A DNA stretch of 64,000 nucleotides from Anaerolineae bacterium (GTDB lineage Bacteria; Chloroflexota; Anaerolineae; Aggregatilineales; J027): contig JAIOHL010000162.1 of the NCBI GenBank assembly GCA_019913005.1, positions 62,001 to 126,000 on the forward strand, given 5' to 3'. Below, piece by piece: positions 9,197 through 18,573 of the stretch. Numbering within the stretch: position 1 is the first letter of the stretch; every line of letters starts with the position of its first letter. Under the pieces are notes generated by a model. The model did no database searches, was not told where the DNA came from, and saw only the letters and a list, made by a program, of their open reading frames with translations. Position numbers and translations under genes: made by a program.

Positions 9197-11770
9197 TCAT
9201 GGTTGCCAGCGTGGATTAAAAGCGGATAGCGTGTCTGGCGTTAGGGGAAAAAAGATCGGTGACTCTTCCGTCAATGGCAGCCATCCAATCTGAACTTTCT
9301 CCCCCTCAATATAATTGGAATAAACCAACCGCGTTCCATTCACCTCCAGATTTGGCGACCATGCGCTTTGGTCGGATGCCGACAATTGGCGCGTTATTCC
9401 ATTACGCCCATTAAATTCCACAATCACTCGTTGATCGCTTTGGACATCCAACAGCGTTGGGGATGGTTCGATTGTGCCATCATGATCTGAATCTATATAG
9501 ACGACCAGCGCTAAATAATCGGCAATAGCATACGGGGCCAGCGGCTCAAAAAATGAAATGTTCTCTGGGAGGGCCGAACTCTCTGTATCTACGACCTCAC
9601 CCGACGCCAGATGGATGCTTCGCAGCAAAATTCCTTCGTCGTCCCCACGACTTACCAAGCCAATAATCTCATTTTCGGCTGACCATGTGGAAACCGAGCC
9701 AAAAACCTCACCTGTCGAGAGCCAATCAAGGGGTATAGTTGATTCATTTTCGAGCAGACCAAGCTGACCAACCCCGTTTTCGACCACAATTCCCTGCGGG
9801 GTAATCACAACCGGACGACTATTGGTTTCGGGGGTTGTCAAGACGATTGGGCCGTCATTCAATTCAACAGGTTCATTGCCCTGTACCACTGGATATTGCC
9901 CGATTATTTCAGCCGAGCAGTCCATATTGACATAACCGCGTGATACCCATGCAAAATCGCCCCCAAAGTTAATCCGCAGCCACTCACGATTACCGTTTAC
10001 TCCCGTGATCTGGGCGGTGTGACCTGTGTCCAAAACGCCAATCACCCGGCCATCAATCGGGGCTGTACGAACATTCAACGCGGTGGTGCTGGTCGCCATA
10101 CAAATCGGCAGGGTTCCAAAAGCGGATACTCCGGCATCGAATCCAACGGGTACGCTGTAGGTGACATAGGGTCGATCAGCAGATGTGCGGGCCGCAAATA
10201 TCAGATGTGTCCCATCCAAACTCCAAAATGGCGCGAGCGTTTCTTGGTCAATTGGGGACACCCGGTGACGCTGTGACCCATCTGCCCGCATGACCTCAAT
10301 CACTCGGCGCTCATCCGGCCTAATTAGTCCATCGCCATCCGTATCTACAATTGTCGTAAAAGCAATCCATTCACCGCTAGGGTCCCAAATCGGGTCAATA
10401 TCGTAGGTATCCGGCCCGGTCAAGCGCGACAGCCGATTGCCTGTCTCATCCACCACCCAGATGCTGGCATAATCAAGGTCGTTTAAGATGCTATCCTCAT
10501 TGGTATCCACGTCAAATCCATGAAAGGCGATTAATCTCAGGCGGGGCGGCTCAAGTCGAATGTCTCGGACATTCCCCGGTATAACAAAAAGCGGTACTGG
10601 TGCGCTGGTCACGTCTTCCATGAGAGATACTTGGTTTTGCTGCGCAATCAGAAAGCGCCGTTCGTCTACCGTACCCGGCAAGGGCAATACTGAAGCGTTT
10701 TCTATAGCATCTAATGGGGTCGAAATTTTGGCGATGAAATCATAGACATAGACGCCGGAACTGGGTTCAGTTGCGGGATAATGGGGCAATACTGTGTAGG
10801 TCAAAAAGCCATCACCCCATTGGATGTTATCCGCATTTAATCCAGTAGGGCTGGCACTGGTCAGGCTGGCAACATCCAGATTAGGGCGATTCTCCGACCA
10901 ATTCAGCGACCCCAGTTGAATACTGAGTGCCCAGTCGTAGTTTTGGGGTGATCCAGTCGCAATTTGCAGGGCGATATCATCCTGATTGACCGAAAAACCA
11001 CTCAACCACGCCACTTGATTATTGGGGGTAAACGATGGCAGGGGGATAAGCTCATCGTAGGTCACCCCTTGATCCGGTGAAAATCCAATCCGGCGCAGTT
11101 CTACGATAGCTTTACGACCCGAACGCAAAACATCCGACGCTCCCGATTGCACCAAAATATGATATTCACTGGATTCGGTAGGCGGGGTCACAAAATGGGC
11201 AAGGCTGGCAAATGTGTTGGGTGGAGTAATGCGTGTCGCCTCACCTCCGGCACGATTAACCACATAAACATGCCCATCATCACCGGGACTTTTGGCTGTG
11301 TACAACAAATGCTGTCCATCGGCTGACCAGTCAAGATTATAAATACGTGTCCCGGCTGGAGCTTCAAAAACCGATAGAACGCCGCGCGAACTAGGGTAGA
11401 TAATAAATATACCCACGAGGTCGCTGGGGGACGGGCCGTCCTGTTCGATGGGATCGTGAAAAAAGGCAATAAAGGCGATTTCATTATGGTTAGGCGACCA
11501 TGCCATCGCCTGCACATTAAATTGAAAGGGCGAAGTAAGCTCAATATATTGCAGACCATCGTCGGAGTGTATTTGCCGCGGGACGATGTAAATCCCTGTT
11601 GAGTCACCACCATCAATCTTGCCGTCTGCATTGGTGTCGTAGGTCTGGCCCAAAAATGCCATTGTACTTAGGTCAGCCACTTCAGCGGCATAGACTAACC
11701 TAGTAGTCTGTGGGATATAGTGACCCAATAAAATAAACAAAAGGGCGAGAGTCGTCAGTTTTTTGAGCAT
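9197..11770 (-). CDS. Secreted TolB/PD40-type beta-propeller with SH3b domain
   Basis: 857 residues. A signal peptide (1-29) is followed by NADGKIDGGDSTGIY, an EF-hand/dockerin-like calcium motif. Several PD40 (WD40-like) blades come next, for example LDWSADGQHLLYTA, WDPSGEWIAFT and WSLDGTHLIFAA. A bacterial SH3 (SH3b) domain lies near residues 560-615 (ALNVRTAPIDGRVIGVL to FAWVSRGYVN), and further blades follow. DTDGDGLIRPDE and DSDHDGTIEPSP are more Asp-rich calcium-type loops. Likely an extracellular or periplasmic binding protein. It is upstream of and abuts the membrane glycosyltransferase gene. Confidence 0.7.
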   Translation of the reverse strand: MLKKLTTLALLFILLGHYIPQTTRLVYAAEVADLSTMAFLGQTYDTNADGKIDGGDSTGIYIVPRQIHSDDGLQYIELTSPFQFNVQAMAWSPNHNEIAFIAFFHDPIEQDGPSPSDLVGIFIIYPSSRGVLSVFEAPAGTRIYNLDWSADGQHLLYTAKSPGDDGHVYVVNRAGGEATRITPPNTFASLAHFVTPPTESSEYHILVQSGASDVLRSGRKAIVELRRIGFSPDQGVTYDELIPLPSFTPNNQVAWLSGFSVNQDDIALQIATGSPQNYDWALSIQLGSLNWSENRPNLDVASLTSASPTGLNADNIQWGDGFLTYTVLPHYPATEPSSGVYVYDFIAKISTPLDAIENASVLPLPGTVDERRFLIAQQNQVSLMEDVTSAPVPLFVIPGNVRDIRLEPPRLRLIAFHGFDVDTNEDSILNDLDYASIWVVDETGNRLSRLTGPDTYDIDPIWDPSGEWIAFTTIVDTDGDGLIRPDERRVIEVMRADGSQRHRVSPIDQETLAPFWSLDGTHLIFAARTSADRPYVTYSVPVGFDAGVSAFGTLPICMATSTTALNVRTAPIDGRVIGVLDTGHTAQITGVNGNREWLRINFGGDFAWVSRGYVNMDCSAEIIGQYPVVQGNEPVELNDGPIVLTTPETNSRPVVITPQGIVVENGVGQLGLLENESTIPLDWLSTGEVFGSVSTWSAENEIIGLVSRGDDEGILLRSIHLASGEVVDTESSALPENISFFEPLAPYAIADYLALVVYIDSDHDGTIEPSPTLLDVQSDQRVIVEFNGRNGITRQLSASDQSAWSPNLEVNGTRLVYSNYIEGEKVQIGWLPLTEESPIFFPLTPDTLSAFNPRWQP

Positions 11771-12039
11771 AGCATTTCAGATGTTGCATGAGATAGGAAA
11801 ACGTCGCCAATCTTAACAGGCTATGGCCCATTCAGCCACAGATGACTTGTCTACAGACTGCTATCGGATTTTGGCCAAGGGGAAGCGAATAGGCCAAAAG
11901 CGCAAGGGATGATTCCAGTGATGGTTGCCTCTCATAGTAGAGAAACGATCTCTGACCTTTGTTAGGAGTTGCATCAGCCATCCGAAAGCCAGAGATCATC
12001 TTAGGATAACCATACCGTTTTTTGGAATAGAATGCAAAA
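11771..12039. other. Intergenic stretch without a convincing gene
   Basis: 269 bases between the propeller gene start and the end of the deacetylase-family gene. GATCTCTG and CAGAGATC form an eight-base inverted repeat about 35 bases apart near 11946-11998. A 71-codon open stretch on the minus strand has no recognisable similarity and no good ribosome site. A promoter for the propeller gene should lie here, but I cannot point to one. Confidence 0.4.
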
Positions 12040-12939
12040 TTAGCCATAAACCCGACGGGCTTCGCGGTGGGTAATGGCGTGCAAATCAGCCGTCATTTCT
12101 GGTGTCTTGGCATACCCCCCGGAAAGGGTCAATACGACCGGTAAACCGAGACGATGCAGAGTTTGCAGTACATAACAATCCCGTTTATGCAGGCCGTCCC
12201 GTGTCAAAGATAAGCGCCCAAAACGATCTCCAGCCATCGGGTCAACCCCACCCAGATAAAACACGAGATCGGGCTGGGATTCGCGCAGTGTCAACGGGAG
12301 ATGCGTTGCCAAAGTGCTGAGATAGTAATCGTCATTAGCCCCATCAGGCAGTTCAACATCATGCGATGACGGCGTTTTATGAAAAGGATAATTGCGTGTG
12401 CCGTGCATCGAAAAAGTATAGGCAGTTGGGTCATTCGAAAAGATTCCGGCTGTCCCATTCCCTTGATGAACATCGAGGTCAATCACAAGGGAGCGTTTGA
12501 TAATTCGCTCGTGGGCAAGACGACGAATGGCAATAGCGACATCATTTAATACACAAAATCCTTCACCATGATCGGGAAACGCATGGTGTGTACCACCTGC
12601 TAAATTGGCGGCGATACCATCTTCTAAAGCCATAAACGCGGCGTTGATGCTGCCCTGTGCTGACAAACGCGAGCGTCGTACCAATCCTTTTGACCATGGC
12701 AACCCTAGTTTGCGTTCCTCTGTTGGGTCGAGTGTGCCATTTTTGAGACTGTTCAGATATTCATAGGTGTGGACACGCAGCAAATCCTCCCAATCAGCCT
12801 CGTGGGGTTCAATAACATCCCCTGTCTTGATCAACTCTTCGCGCAGCAAAATCTGATAGAGCGCGGCGAACTTGTTCATTGGGAAAGGATGTCGTTCGGG
12901 CAAGGGAGCAGAATAACCGGGACTAAAACTCACACGCAT
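12040..12939 (-). CDS. Histone deacetylase-family amidohydrolase
   Basis: 299 residues, typical for the bacterial class. Active-site landmarks in order are GGTHHAFPDHGEGFCVLND (tandem His, charge relay), DLDVHQGNGT (Zn-binding Asp and His), GGVDPMAGDRFGRLSLT (second Zn-binding Asp) and LSGGYA (Tyr that stabilises the transition state). Bacterial members remove acyl groups from small molecules such as acetylpolyamines or acetoin-related compounds, or from proteins; the substrate cannot be read here. Given the polyamine genes at the left edge, acetylpolyamines are a possible but weak guess. It is a single gene with no close partner. Confidence 0.85.
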   Translation of the reverse strand: MRVSFSPGYSAPLPERHPFPMNKFAALYQILLREELIKTGDVIEPHEADWEDLLRVHTYEYLNSLKNGTLDPTEERKLGLPWSKGLVRRSRLSAQGSINAAFMALEDGIAANLAGGTHHAFPDHGEGFCVLNDVAIAIRRLAHERIIKRSLVIDLDVHQGNGTAGIFSNDPTAYTFSMHGTRNYPFHKTPSSHDVELPDGANDDYYLSTLATHLPLTLRESQPDLVFYLGGVDPMAGDRFGRLSLTRDGLHKRDCYVLQTLHRLGLPVVLTLSGGYAKTPEMTADLHAITHREARRVYG

Positions 12940-13056
12940 AATATCATGTTTCCATCTAAAACGACCCGCGAAACTGTATCACCAAAATCCAAAAGCATCT
13001 ACAATTAGGCCGCATGATAAATTTTTGAACTATAGCCATGTATTGGAGATAGGGTT

Positions 13057-14562
13057 ATGGAAGTAAAAGCCGTTGTGGGTAATCTACAATCTATTGAGGC
13101 CGATGCAATTATAGTAAATCTTTTTGAAAATTCGGAATTGAGCGGGGCGACTCATGCGGTTGATGAGGCGCTCGGCGGGGCTATTCAAGAACTTGTTTCA
13201 GCGGGTGATTTTTCCGGTAAGGCAGGCCAAGTAACGGTGCTCTATCCTCGTGGGGTTATCCCGACCCGTCGGGTGATACTGGTTGGCTTGGGAGATCGAG
13301 AAAAATTTAAAATAGAGACGGTACGCCGCGCTGCCGCTTCTGCCATCCAAAAAGTCCGTGACCTTAAAGTGAACCATGTTGCCAGTGTCATTCATGGTGC
13401 GGGAGCGGGTGGCTTGAACATCGAAACCGCTGCCGAAGCGATTATTGAAGCGAGCCTTATGGCCCTCTATGGATATTATGAGCAGAAATCCAAAGAGGCA
13501 CCCGAAGCCTTCCCCAAAACCCTGTCTTTGGTTGTCCTAAATGAAACTGATCTGGCGCCTGCCGAGGCGGGCATTCATTTCGGTCAAGCAATCGCTAATG
13601 GGGTCAGGATTGCCCGCGATTTAGTCAATATGCCGCCGAATTTCTGCACCCCAATTCATATGGCGGAGGTTGCCAAACAGGTTGCCGCCGAGGTGGGCCT
13701 CAAGGTGAGGGTTTTGGAACAGGCCCAGATGGAGGCATTAAAAATGGGGGCATTACTATCCGTCTCGCAAGGCAGCGACACCCCACCGCGCTTCATTATT
13801 TTGGAACACCACGCGGATCGCGCTCAGGAATTGGACACGATTGTGTTAATCGGCAAAGGCGTCACTTTTGACACCGGGGGCTACAGCATCAAGGCAGCTG
13901 AGGGCATGGAAAGCATGAAAAATGATATGGCGGGCGGGGCGGCAGTGATTGGCGCGATGCGGGTCATCGGTGAACTGAATCTGCCTCTCCATGTGATTGG
14001 CATAGTACCATCTGTAGATAACATGATCAGCGGCAATGCGTTCCGCCCCTCCGAGGTCATCACTGCCAGCAACGGAGTGACGATTGAAATCATCAGTACC
14101 GATGCCGAGGGCCGCATGATTCTTGCGGACGCACTGGTTTTCGCGGATCGCTTTAAGCCAACCGCCGTTGTGGATATTGCGACCCTGACAGGTGCCTGTG
14201 TCACGGCGTTGGGTGGAATGGCCGCTGGGCTATTTTCTAGCAGTGATGTACTGCGCGATGCGTTACTGACGGCGGGCGAGACCACCAATGAAAAAGTCTG
14301 GCCCATGCCCTTGTTTCCCGAATATGACAAACTCATCGAATCCAATACCGCCGACATCAAAAACAGCGGGGGACGCTTTGGGGGTGCATGTACCGCTGCC
14401 GCCTTCCTCAATCATTTTGTATCCTATCCGGCGTGGGCACACATTGATATGGCCGGGATGGGAATGGATGCCAAAGACAGTAGCCCCTATCTACCCAAAG
14501 GCGCGACGGGTTACGGGGTACGTTTATTTGTGGAATTGGCCCGCCGTTGGGGTCAAGCATAA
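13057..14562 (+). CDS. pepA: Leucyl aminopeptidase (M17)
   Basis: 501 residues, full length. The N-terminal macrodomain-like part (1-170) precedes the M17 catalytic domain. LIGKGVTFDTGGYSIK holds the conserved Lys and Asp, MKNDMAGGAAVIGAM a metal-binding Asp, and STDAEGRMILADAL is the family signature with Asp and Glu metal ligands plus the Arg. The enzyme is a cytosolic hexameric di-metal exopeptidase that releases N-terminal amino acids. A GGAGA ribosome site sits ten bases upstream. The adenosine-specific kinase gene follows 15 bases later, so the two probably share a transcript. Confidence 0.95.
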   Translation: MEVKAVVGNLQSIEADAIIVNLFENSELSGATHAVDEALGGAIQELVSAGDFSGKAGQVTVLYPRGVIPTRRVILVGLGDREKFKIETVRRAAASAIQKVRDLKVNHVASVIHGAGAGGLNIETAAEAIIEASLMALYGYYEQKSKEAPEAFPKTLSLVVLNETDLAPAEAGIHFGQAIANGVRIARDLVNMPPNFCTPIHMAEVAKQVAAEVGLKVRVLEQAQMEALKMGALLSVSQGSDTPPRFIILEHHADRAQELDTIVLIGKGVTFDTGGYSIKAAEGMESMKNDMAGGAAVIGAMRVIGELNLPLHVIGIVPSVDNMISGNAFRPSEVITASNGVTIEIISTDAEGRMILADALVFADRFKPTAVVDIATLTGACVTALGGMAAGLFSSSDVLRDALLTAGETTNEKVWPMPLFPEYDKLIESNTADIKNSGGRFGGACTAAAFLNHFVSYPAWAHIDMAGMGMDAKDSSPYLPKGATGYGVRLFVELARRWGQA

Positions 14563-14577
14563 AACAGGAGTGAAACA

Positions 14578-15066
14578 ATGGAACTCTCGATGGTTGCGGT
14601 ACAAAAACCGGACGCGATTAATTTCATTTTGGGACAAAGCCATTTCATCAAGACGGTTGAGGATATGCACGAAGCACTGGTAACGGCTGTCCCCGGCATC
14701 AAATTTGGCCTCGCTTTTTGTGAGGCTTCGGGTGCGTGCCTCATCCGTTGGAGTGGGACGGATGATGAGATGATCGAGCTTGCCAAACAAAATGCGCTGG
14801 CATTGTCGGCGGGTCATTCATTTATTCTGTTCTTGGGAGAAGGGTTTTTCCCGATCAATGTGCTTCATGCTGTCAAAAATGTGCCGGAAGTGGTGCGAAT
14901 TTTCTGTGCCACCGCCAATCCAACACAGGTGATTGTAGTTGAAACTGAGCAAGGGCGTGGCATCTTAGGCGTGGTAGATGGCTTTAAGAGCAAGGGCATT
15001 GAGGATAGCGAAGGCATTAGCTGGCGGAAGGGCTTCCTGCGGAAGATTGGTTATAAACTGACCTGA
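14578..15066 (+). CDS. Adenosine-specific kinase family protein
   Basis: 162 residues, the full length of the small adenosine-specific kinase family. Typical segments are NFILGQSHFIKTVEDMHEAL, LAFCEASGACLIRWSG and the region FPINVLHAVKNVPEVVRIFC. It ends GRGILGVVDGF and then IGYKLT. The family was named after an archaeal protein that binds adenosine or AMP; the physiological reaction is not well settled. AGGAG lies just before the ATG. It is downstream of pepA and ends before a terminator. Confidence 0.85.
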   Translation: MELSMVAVQKPDAINFILGQSHFIKTVEDMHEALVTAVPGIKFGLAFCEASGACLIRWSGTDDEMIELAKQNALALSAGHSFILFLGEGFFPINVLHAVKNVPEVVRIFCATANPTQVIVVETEQGRGILGVVDGFKSKGIEDSEGISWRKGFLRKIGYKLT

Positions 15067-15082
15067 TTAGGGACTTTTGCGG

Positions 15083-15118
15083 AGAACAGGGGATAATAAA
15101 AACCTCTGTTCTTTTATT
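15083..15118 (+). terminator. Intrinsic terminator after pepA operon
   Basis: A ten-pair stem (15083-15092 with 15103-15112, one G-T pair) closes a ten-base A-rich loop and is followed by TTTATTT. It ends the pepA transcript and overlaps the 3' end of the convergent MinD-like gene. Confidence 0.8.
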
Positions 15119-15851
15119 TCGCTACACGTTCCCCCAGATGCCTGAGTTTCAGTGTAAAAGGATGGTTAGGATAGGTCAGGGCAAAAAGATTACTGCTGCT
15201 AGGAGCGACATCGGAAACATCTGGCAGTACCGTTGCCACTTCACATCCATAGGCTTTTTCAACTTGTGATTTCACTTGACTGCTGTCAAATGAATGATCC
15301 ACTCGGTTAATGAGCAGCAGCAGCATTGGGATTTCTAACTTGCGAGCAATGTCAATGGCGACACCAGTTCCCTGTAAATCGTCTTGATCTAGCCGTGAAA
15401 CGAGCAGCAAGGCTTCCGCGATGGCTAAAAAGGGCAGGGTAATCGGACTAAGCCCCGCGCCAACATCGAGTACGAGCGTGTTGAGCCGCAGGCTATGGAA
15501 TAATTCACGGAAACCATCAATCAGCAATTTTGCATCTAAGCCATTCAAGGGTGAATTTTGTGGCAGATTGGGCAACAAGAAAAGCCGCCCACCTACATCA
15601 TCAGCGGCATAAGGCGTCACGTCGAGAACTGTGTCTTTGATGGAGGATCGTCCATGTAGATAATCTGTGAATGGGTGGGCAATCTCACTTTCAGAAATTC
15701 GAAAGGTCGTATGAAGGTTTGGCGATAGCAAGTTGCCGTCCAGAAGCCCAACGCGATTGCCTTGCAGTGACAACAGGGCTGCAAGATTAGCTGCAATCAA
15801 TGATTTTCCTGCGCCGCTGTGAAATGAATGGATGGCAACCACTTTGGGCAT
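15114..15851 (-). CDS. MinD/ParA-like P-loop ATPase with altered Walker A
   Basis: 245 residues. FHSGAGKSLIAANLAALLS is the P-loop, followed by LLDGNLLSPNLH (Walker A' region), LVLDVGAGLSP (Walker B) and LLLINRVD (base recognition). ParA/MinD proteins normally have KGGxGKT/S; here the signature Lys is replaced (HSGAGKS) and the usual DAD of MinD reads DGN. The fold assignment is firm, but dimerisation-driven ATP hydrolysis may differ. No ParB, MinE or FlhF-type partner is adjacent, and no C-terminal amphipathic MinD helix is obvious. A role in positioning a complex or pole is only inferred. Confidence 0.8.
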   Translation of the reverse strand: MPKVVAIHSFHSGAGKSLIAANLAALLSLQGNRVGLLDGNLLSPNLHTTFRISESEIAHPFTDYLHGRSSIKDTVLDVTPYAADDVGGRLFLLPNLPQNSPLNGLDAKLLIDGFRELFHSLRLNTLVLDVGAGLSPITLPFLAIAEALLLVSRLDQDDLQGTGVAIDIARKLEIPMLLLLINRVDHSFDSSQVKSQVEKAYGCEVATVLPDVSDVAPSSSNLFALTYPNHPFTLKLRHLGERVAK

Positions 15852-15922
15852 CGAACACTCCTACATAGCTGATTCAATCTAAGCTAGGCATAGTGTAGTA
15901 TAAAATAACGGATTGCGGAAAT

Positions 15923-16228
15923 TTAGGCATCAATTTTGCGTTTGGGTTTTTCAGGCATATCTTTCGCCATCAATTCTTGTATCTTCCGTTCTTCCCAGTC
16001 CTTGCCGAAGAACCTTTCAGCGCCATAGACGTTGTAGGCATGGGCAACCACGCCAATACCCCAAAAGAAATAGACAAAATAGGCCCAGTCTATGCCATCC
16101 CCTGTTACCAAGTCAATTATGGTGAGGAGTGTGCAAATGCCAATGTACCACGCCAGATGTGACCAAAACTCTTTAATATCTTTGACCCGCTTCTTGGCTT
16201 TTTGATATGCTTCCGATTGAGTATCCAT
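15923..16228 (-). CDS. 2TM-domain small membrane protein
   Basis: 101 residues. The N-terminus is charged (YQKAKKRVKDIKEFWSHLAW), then come two membrane helices (about 29-44 and 51-68, with WAYFVYFFWGIGVVAHAY) and a conserved tail (ERFFGKDWEERKIQELM). This matches the 2TM domain found alone or fused to LytTR and histidine-kinase proteins. Function unknown. It is transcribed divergently from the acetyltransferase gene. Confidence 0.85.
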   Translation of the reverse strand: MDTQSEAYQKAKKRVKDIKEFWSHLAWYIGICTLLTIIDLVTGDGIDWAYFVYFFWGIGVVAHAYNVYGAERFFGKDWEERKIQELMAKDMPEKPKRKIDA

Positions 16229-16311
16229 TTGTTAGCTCCAGTGAACTTCACTTAGACGCGAATGATAGTATAACAAGAGACGACAGCTTTTTTCATCAAG
16301 GAGATCCCATT

Positions 16312-16863
16312 ATGGCCTACGAGCTAGAGACCCGTCGTGCCCTGCTGCGTAACATTACGTTAGAGGATGCCCAAGAGTATTACGATCAAATTTGGAGTCA
16401 ACCCGACGTGATGCGTTATCTGCCGGGTGGTGCGCCGCGTGGACGGGAGCAGACCGAAACCTACATTAATTACTTCTCCAACCATTGGGCCACACATGGT
16501 TTTGGATTGTGGGGGGTGGTTATCAAAGAGACGAGCAAATTTGTCGGACATTGCGGCATCCAAATTATTCAAGAGACCCAAGAAATTGAAGTGGCCTATG
16601 CTTTTGGGAAAGATTACTGGGGGCAAGGGCTTGGCTCAGAAACTGCCTATGCCAGCCTGCGTTTTGGCTTTGAGGAGCTTGGGTTAGAACGCATTATTGC
16701 AATCGCCGTCCCGGAAAATATGGCTTCACGGCGGATTATGGAAAAAAACGGCATGAAATATCAGGGAGAAAAACGTATTGTCGGGTTTGACCTCTCGTAC
16801 TATGTGTTGAAGCGTCATGAATTTGTCCCCAACAACGAACCATACCTTTTGCGAAAATTGTAA
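16312..16863 (+). CDS. GNAT N-acetyltransferase, RimJ/RimL-like
   Basis: 183 residues. I chose the ATG at 16312 because AAGGAG lies seven bases before it; an upstream in-frame start would overlap the divergent gene. The N-terminal LETRRALLRNITLEDA, central GLWGVVIKETSKFVGHCGI, acetyl-CoA-binding YWGQGLGSETAYASL and terminal NMASRRIMEKNGMKYQGEKR are the order seen in RimJ/RimL-type acetyltransferases. Substrate may be a protein N-terminus, an antibiotic or a small amine; the sequence does not decide. The HtrA gene starts 73 bases after its stop. Confidence 0.88.
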   Translation: MAYELETRRALLRNITLEDAQEYYDQIWSQPDVMRYLPGGAPRGREQTETYINYFSNHWATHGFGLWGVVIKETSKFVGHCGIQIIQETQEIEVAYAFGKDYWGQGLGSETAYASLRFGFEELGLERIIAIAVPENMASRRIMEKNGMKYQGEKRIVGFDLSYYVLKRHEFVPNNEPYLLRKL

Positions 16864-16936
16864 CCTTGCCAAAGATGGGGCATGGTATCATGTCTGTGTG
16901 AAATCGCTTGAAACATTACACGGAAGGACTTCCTCC

Positions 16937-18070
16937 ATGTATACATCTCGCTTTCCCCAAAAATCCGTGATCGCTGTGCTCGGTCTTGGGATTTTGATCG
17001 GGTTGTCGTTTGGTCTTAACTGGCGACCCATGATCATTAATGCTGCGCCGCCACGACAAGACCCGAATAATGCCTTGACGTTGATTGAAGCAGAAGAAGC
17101 CCTTGTCGCCAACATTTACGAACGGATCAGCCCGTCCGTCGTCCATATCACGGCTCGCAGTTCATCGGCAGTCAGCTACTTTCGTGGTGTTGAACCCGCT
17201 GAGGGAACAGGATCAGGTTTTTTCTATGACACGCAGGGACGGATTATCACCAATTACCATGTCATTCAAGCGGCAACAGAAATCGAAATCGTTCTAGAAG
17301 ACGGCACACAGTTTCCAGCGCGGGTGGTCGGGGCAGATGCTTATTATGATTTAGCTGTCCTAAGCATTGATTCTGATAAATATGATGCAGTACCCATTCC
17401 ATTTGGCGACGCTTCCATTTTGCGGGTCGGTCAACGTGTTTTAGCAATAGGCAATCCCTTCGGCCTTGATCGGACGTTGACAACCGGGGTCATCAGTGCG
17501 CTTGGGCGTACCATTGAATCCGAGTTGGGGCTTTTAGTGGGGAACGCGATTCAAACGGATGCTGCCATCAATCCCGGCAACTCTGGCGGGCCATTATTGG
17601 ATATTCGAGGTCAGGTTATCGGCGTCAATACTGCGATTCAGACCACAACGGGTGGGTCGGTTGGGATAGGCTTCGCCGTGCCGATTGATATTGTGAATCG
17701 GGTTGTGCCGGAGCTTATCCTCAATGGACGCTATGCACACCCTTCACTTGGATTACAACTAGGCGAACTCGGATTTGAAATTCAACCCGCCACTGATGGC
17801 CCACAACAAGGGTTGCTGGTAGTGGGTTTTGATGTAAACAGTACGGCGGCGATAGCAGGCGTTCAGGCGGCCCAAGCGACCCAAACACGACAAGGAGTTA
17901 TTTTTCAAGGTGGGGACATCATCCTAGCCATTAATGGGGTGCCCATTTACACTCGCAACCAATTAACCCTCTACCTCGAAAACAATACCCTTCCAAACGA
18001 TGCGGTCACGTTAACGGTGTATCGCGGCGGCGAAACATTTGACATCCAAGTAGTTGTGGGCGTTTACTAG
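16937..18070 (+). CDS. HtrA/Deg-type serine protease with one PDZ domain
   Basis: 377 residues from the ATG at 16937, preceded by GGAAGGA. A membrane anchor (about 11-30) tethers the protein outside the membrane. The trypsin-like domain carries the triad His108 (NYHVI), Asp138 (YYDLAVLSID) and Ser216 (NPGNSGGPL), with GIGFAVPID after it. A single PDZ domain (about 265-375) includes GGDIILAINGVPI. This is the S1C envelope quality-control protease plan. The catalytic residues are all present. Confidence 0.92.
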   Translation: MYTSRFPQKSVIAVLGLGILIGLSFGLNWRPMIINAAPPRQDPNNALTLIEAEEALVANIYERISPSVVHITARSSSAVSYFRGVEPAEGTGSGFFYDTQGRIITNYHVIQAATEIEIVLEDGTQFPARVVGADAYYDLAVLSIDSDKYDAVPIPFGDASILRVGQRVLAIGNPFGLDRTLTTGVISALGRTIESELGLLVGNAIQTDAAINPGNSGGPLLDIRGQVIGVNTAIQTTTGGSVGIGFAVPIDIVNRVVPELILNGRYAHPSLGLQLGELGFEIQPATDGPQQGLLVVGFDVNSTAAIAGVQAAQATQTRQGVIFQGGDIILAINGVPIYTRNQLTLYLENNTLPNDAVTLTVYRGGETFDIQVVVGVY

Positions 18071-18137
18071 AATCAAGTCCCCTGTGGGCATTGTCTAAAG
18101 GGGAGATTTCATCGAGCCTTAATGTAACATAAGTCTA

Positions 18138-18380
18138 TTATCGAGACTTGGACAATCGTTCGTTCCCTCGCTTAAAATTACCCGTCGCTTTGGCTAAGGC
18201 AAGCTGAATCTCGTCGTCATCTAACCCGTCAATTACGGCAATGAGTTTTTGAGCAGCCTTACCTGCCACGATCTTAATCTGTTTACCATGCCAATAAATC
18301 AACACCCGTTGATCCTTAGTAATTTGGAAATCAAAGGGTGCGTCTTGAAGTTTTTGGCGTTTATCAATGTTGTCGCTCAA
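18138..18380 (-). CDS. Conserved small protein of unknown function
   Basis: 80 residues from a TTG at 18380 that has GAGG eight bases upstream, so the product begins SDNIDKRQ. An ATG at 18485 would add 35 residues of less protein-like sequence. A compact predicted beta-rich core (QITKDQRVLIYWHGKQIKIV) is followed by a helical part (KAAQKLIAVIDGLDDDEIQL) and a basic tail. I do not recognise a domain with confidence. It lies alone between HtrA and a zinc-ribbon protein. Confidence 0.6.
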   Translation of the reverse strand: MSDNIDKRQKLQDAPFDFQITKDQRVLIYWHGKQIKIVAGKAAQKLIAVIDGLDDDEIQLALAKATGNFKRGNERLSKSR

Positions 18381-18573
18381 ATGTCTGTCCTCTTCCGTCT
18401 GATTATCCAACCGAAGAGTATACAATTTTCCGGGATTTTTTGTGGAAGTCGTCCATGAAGTTATGTGATAACGGCTTTTTATCATCTATGGCTAACGGCG
18501 CCGACGATTACCTAGTGATAAGTCTTCTTATCGTAAGTTATCTTATGTTATATTTTTTGAGACAAAATAAAAA

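Noticed and set aside
11832-12047. 71-codon open stretch on the minus strand
   Set aside because: No recognisable similarity, no ribosome site, and it overlaps the end of the deacetylase-family gene.
18070-18137. Terminator after the HtrA gene
   Set aside because: TCCCCT/AGGGGA pairs over six bases, but the loop is 15 bases and no T-run follows, so support is too weak to list.
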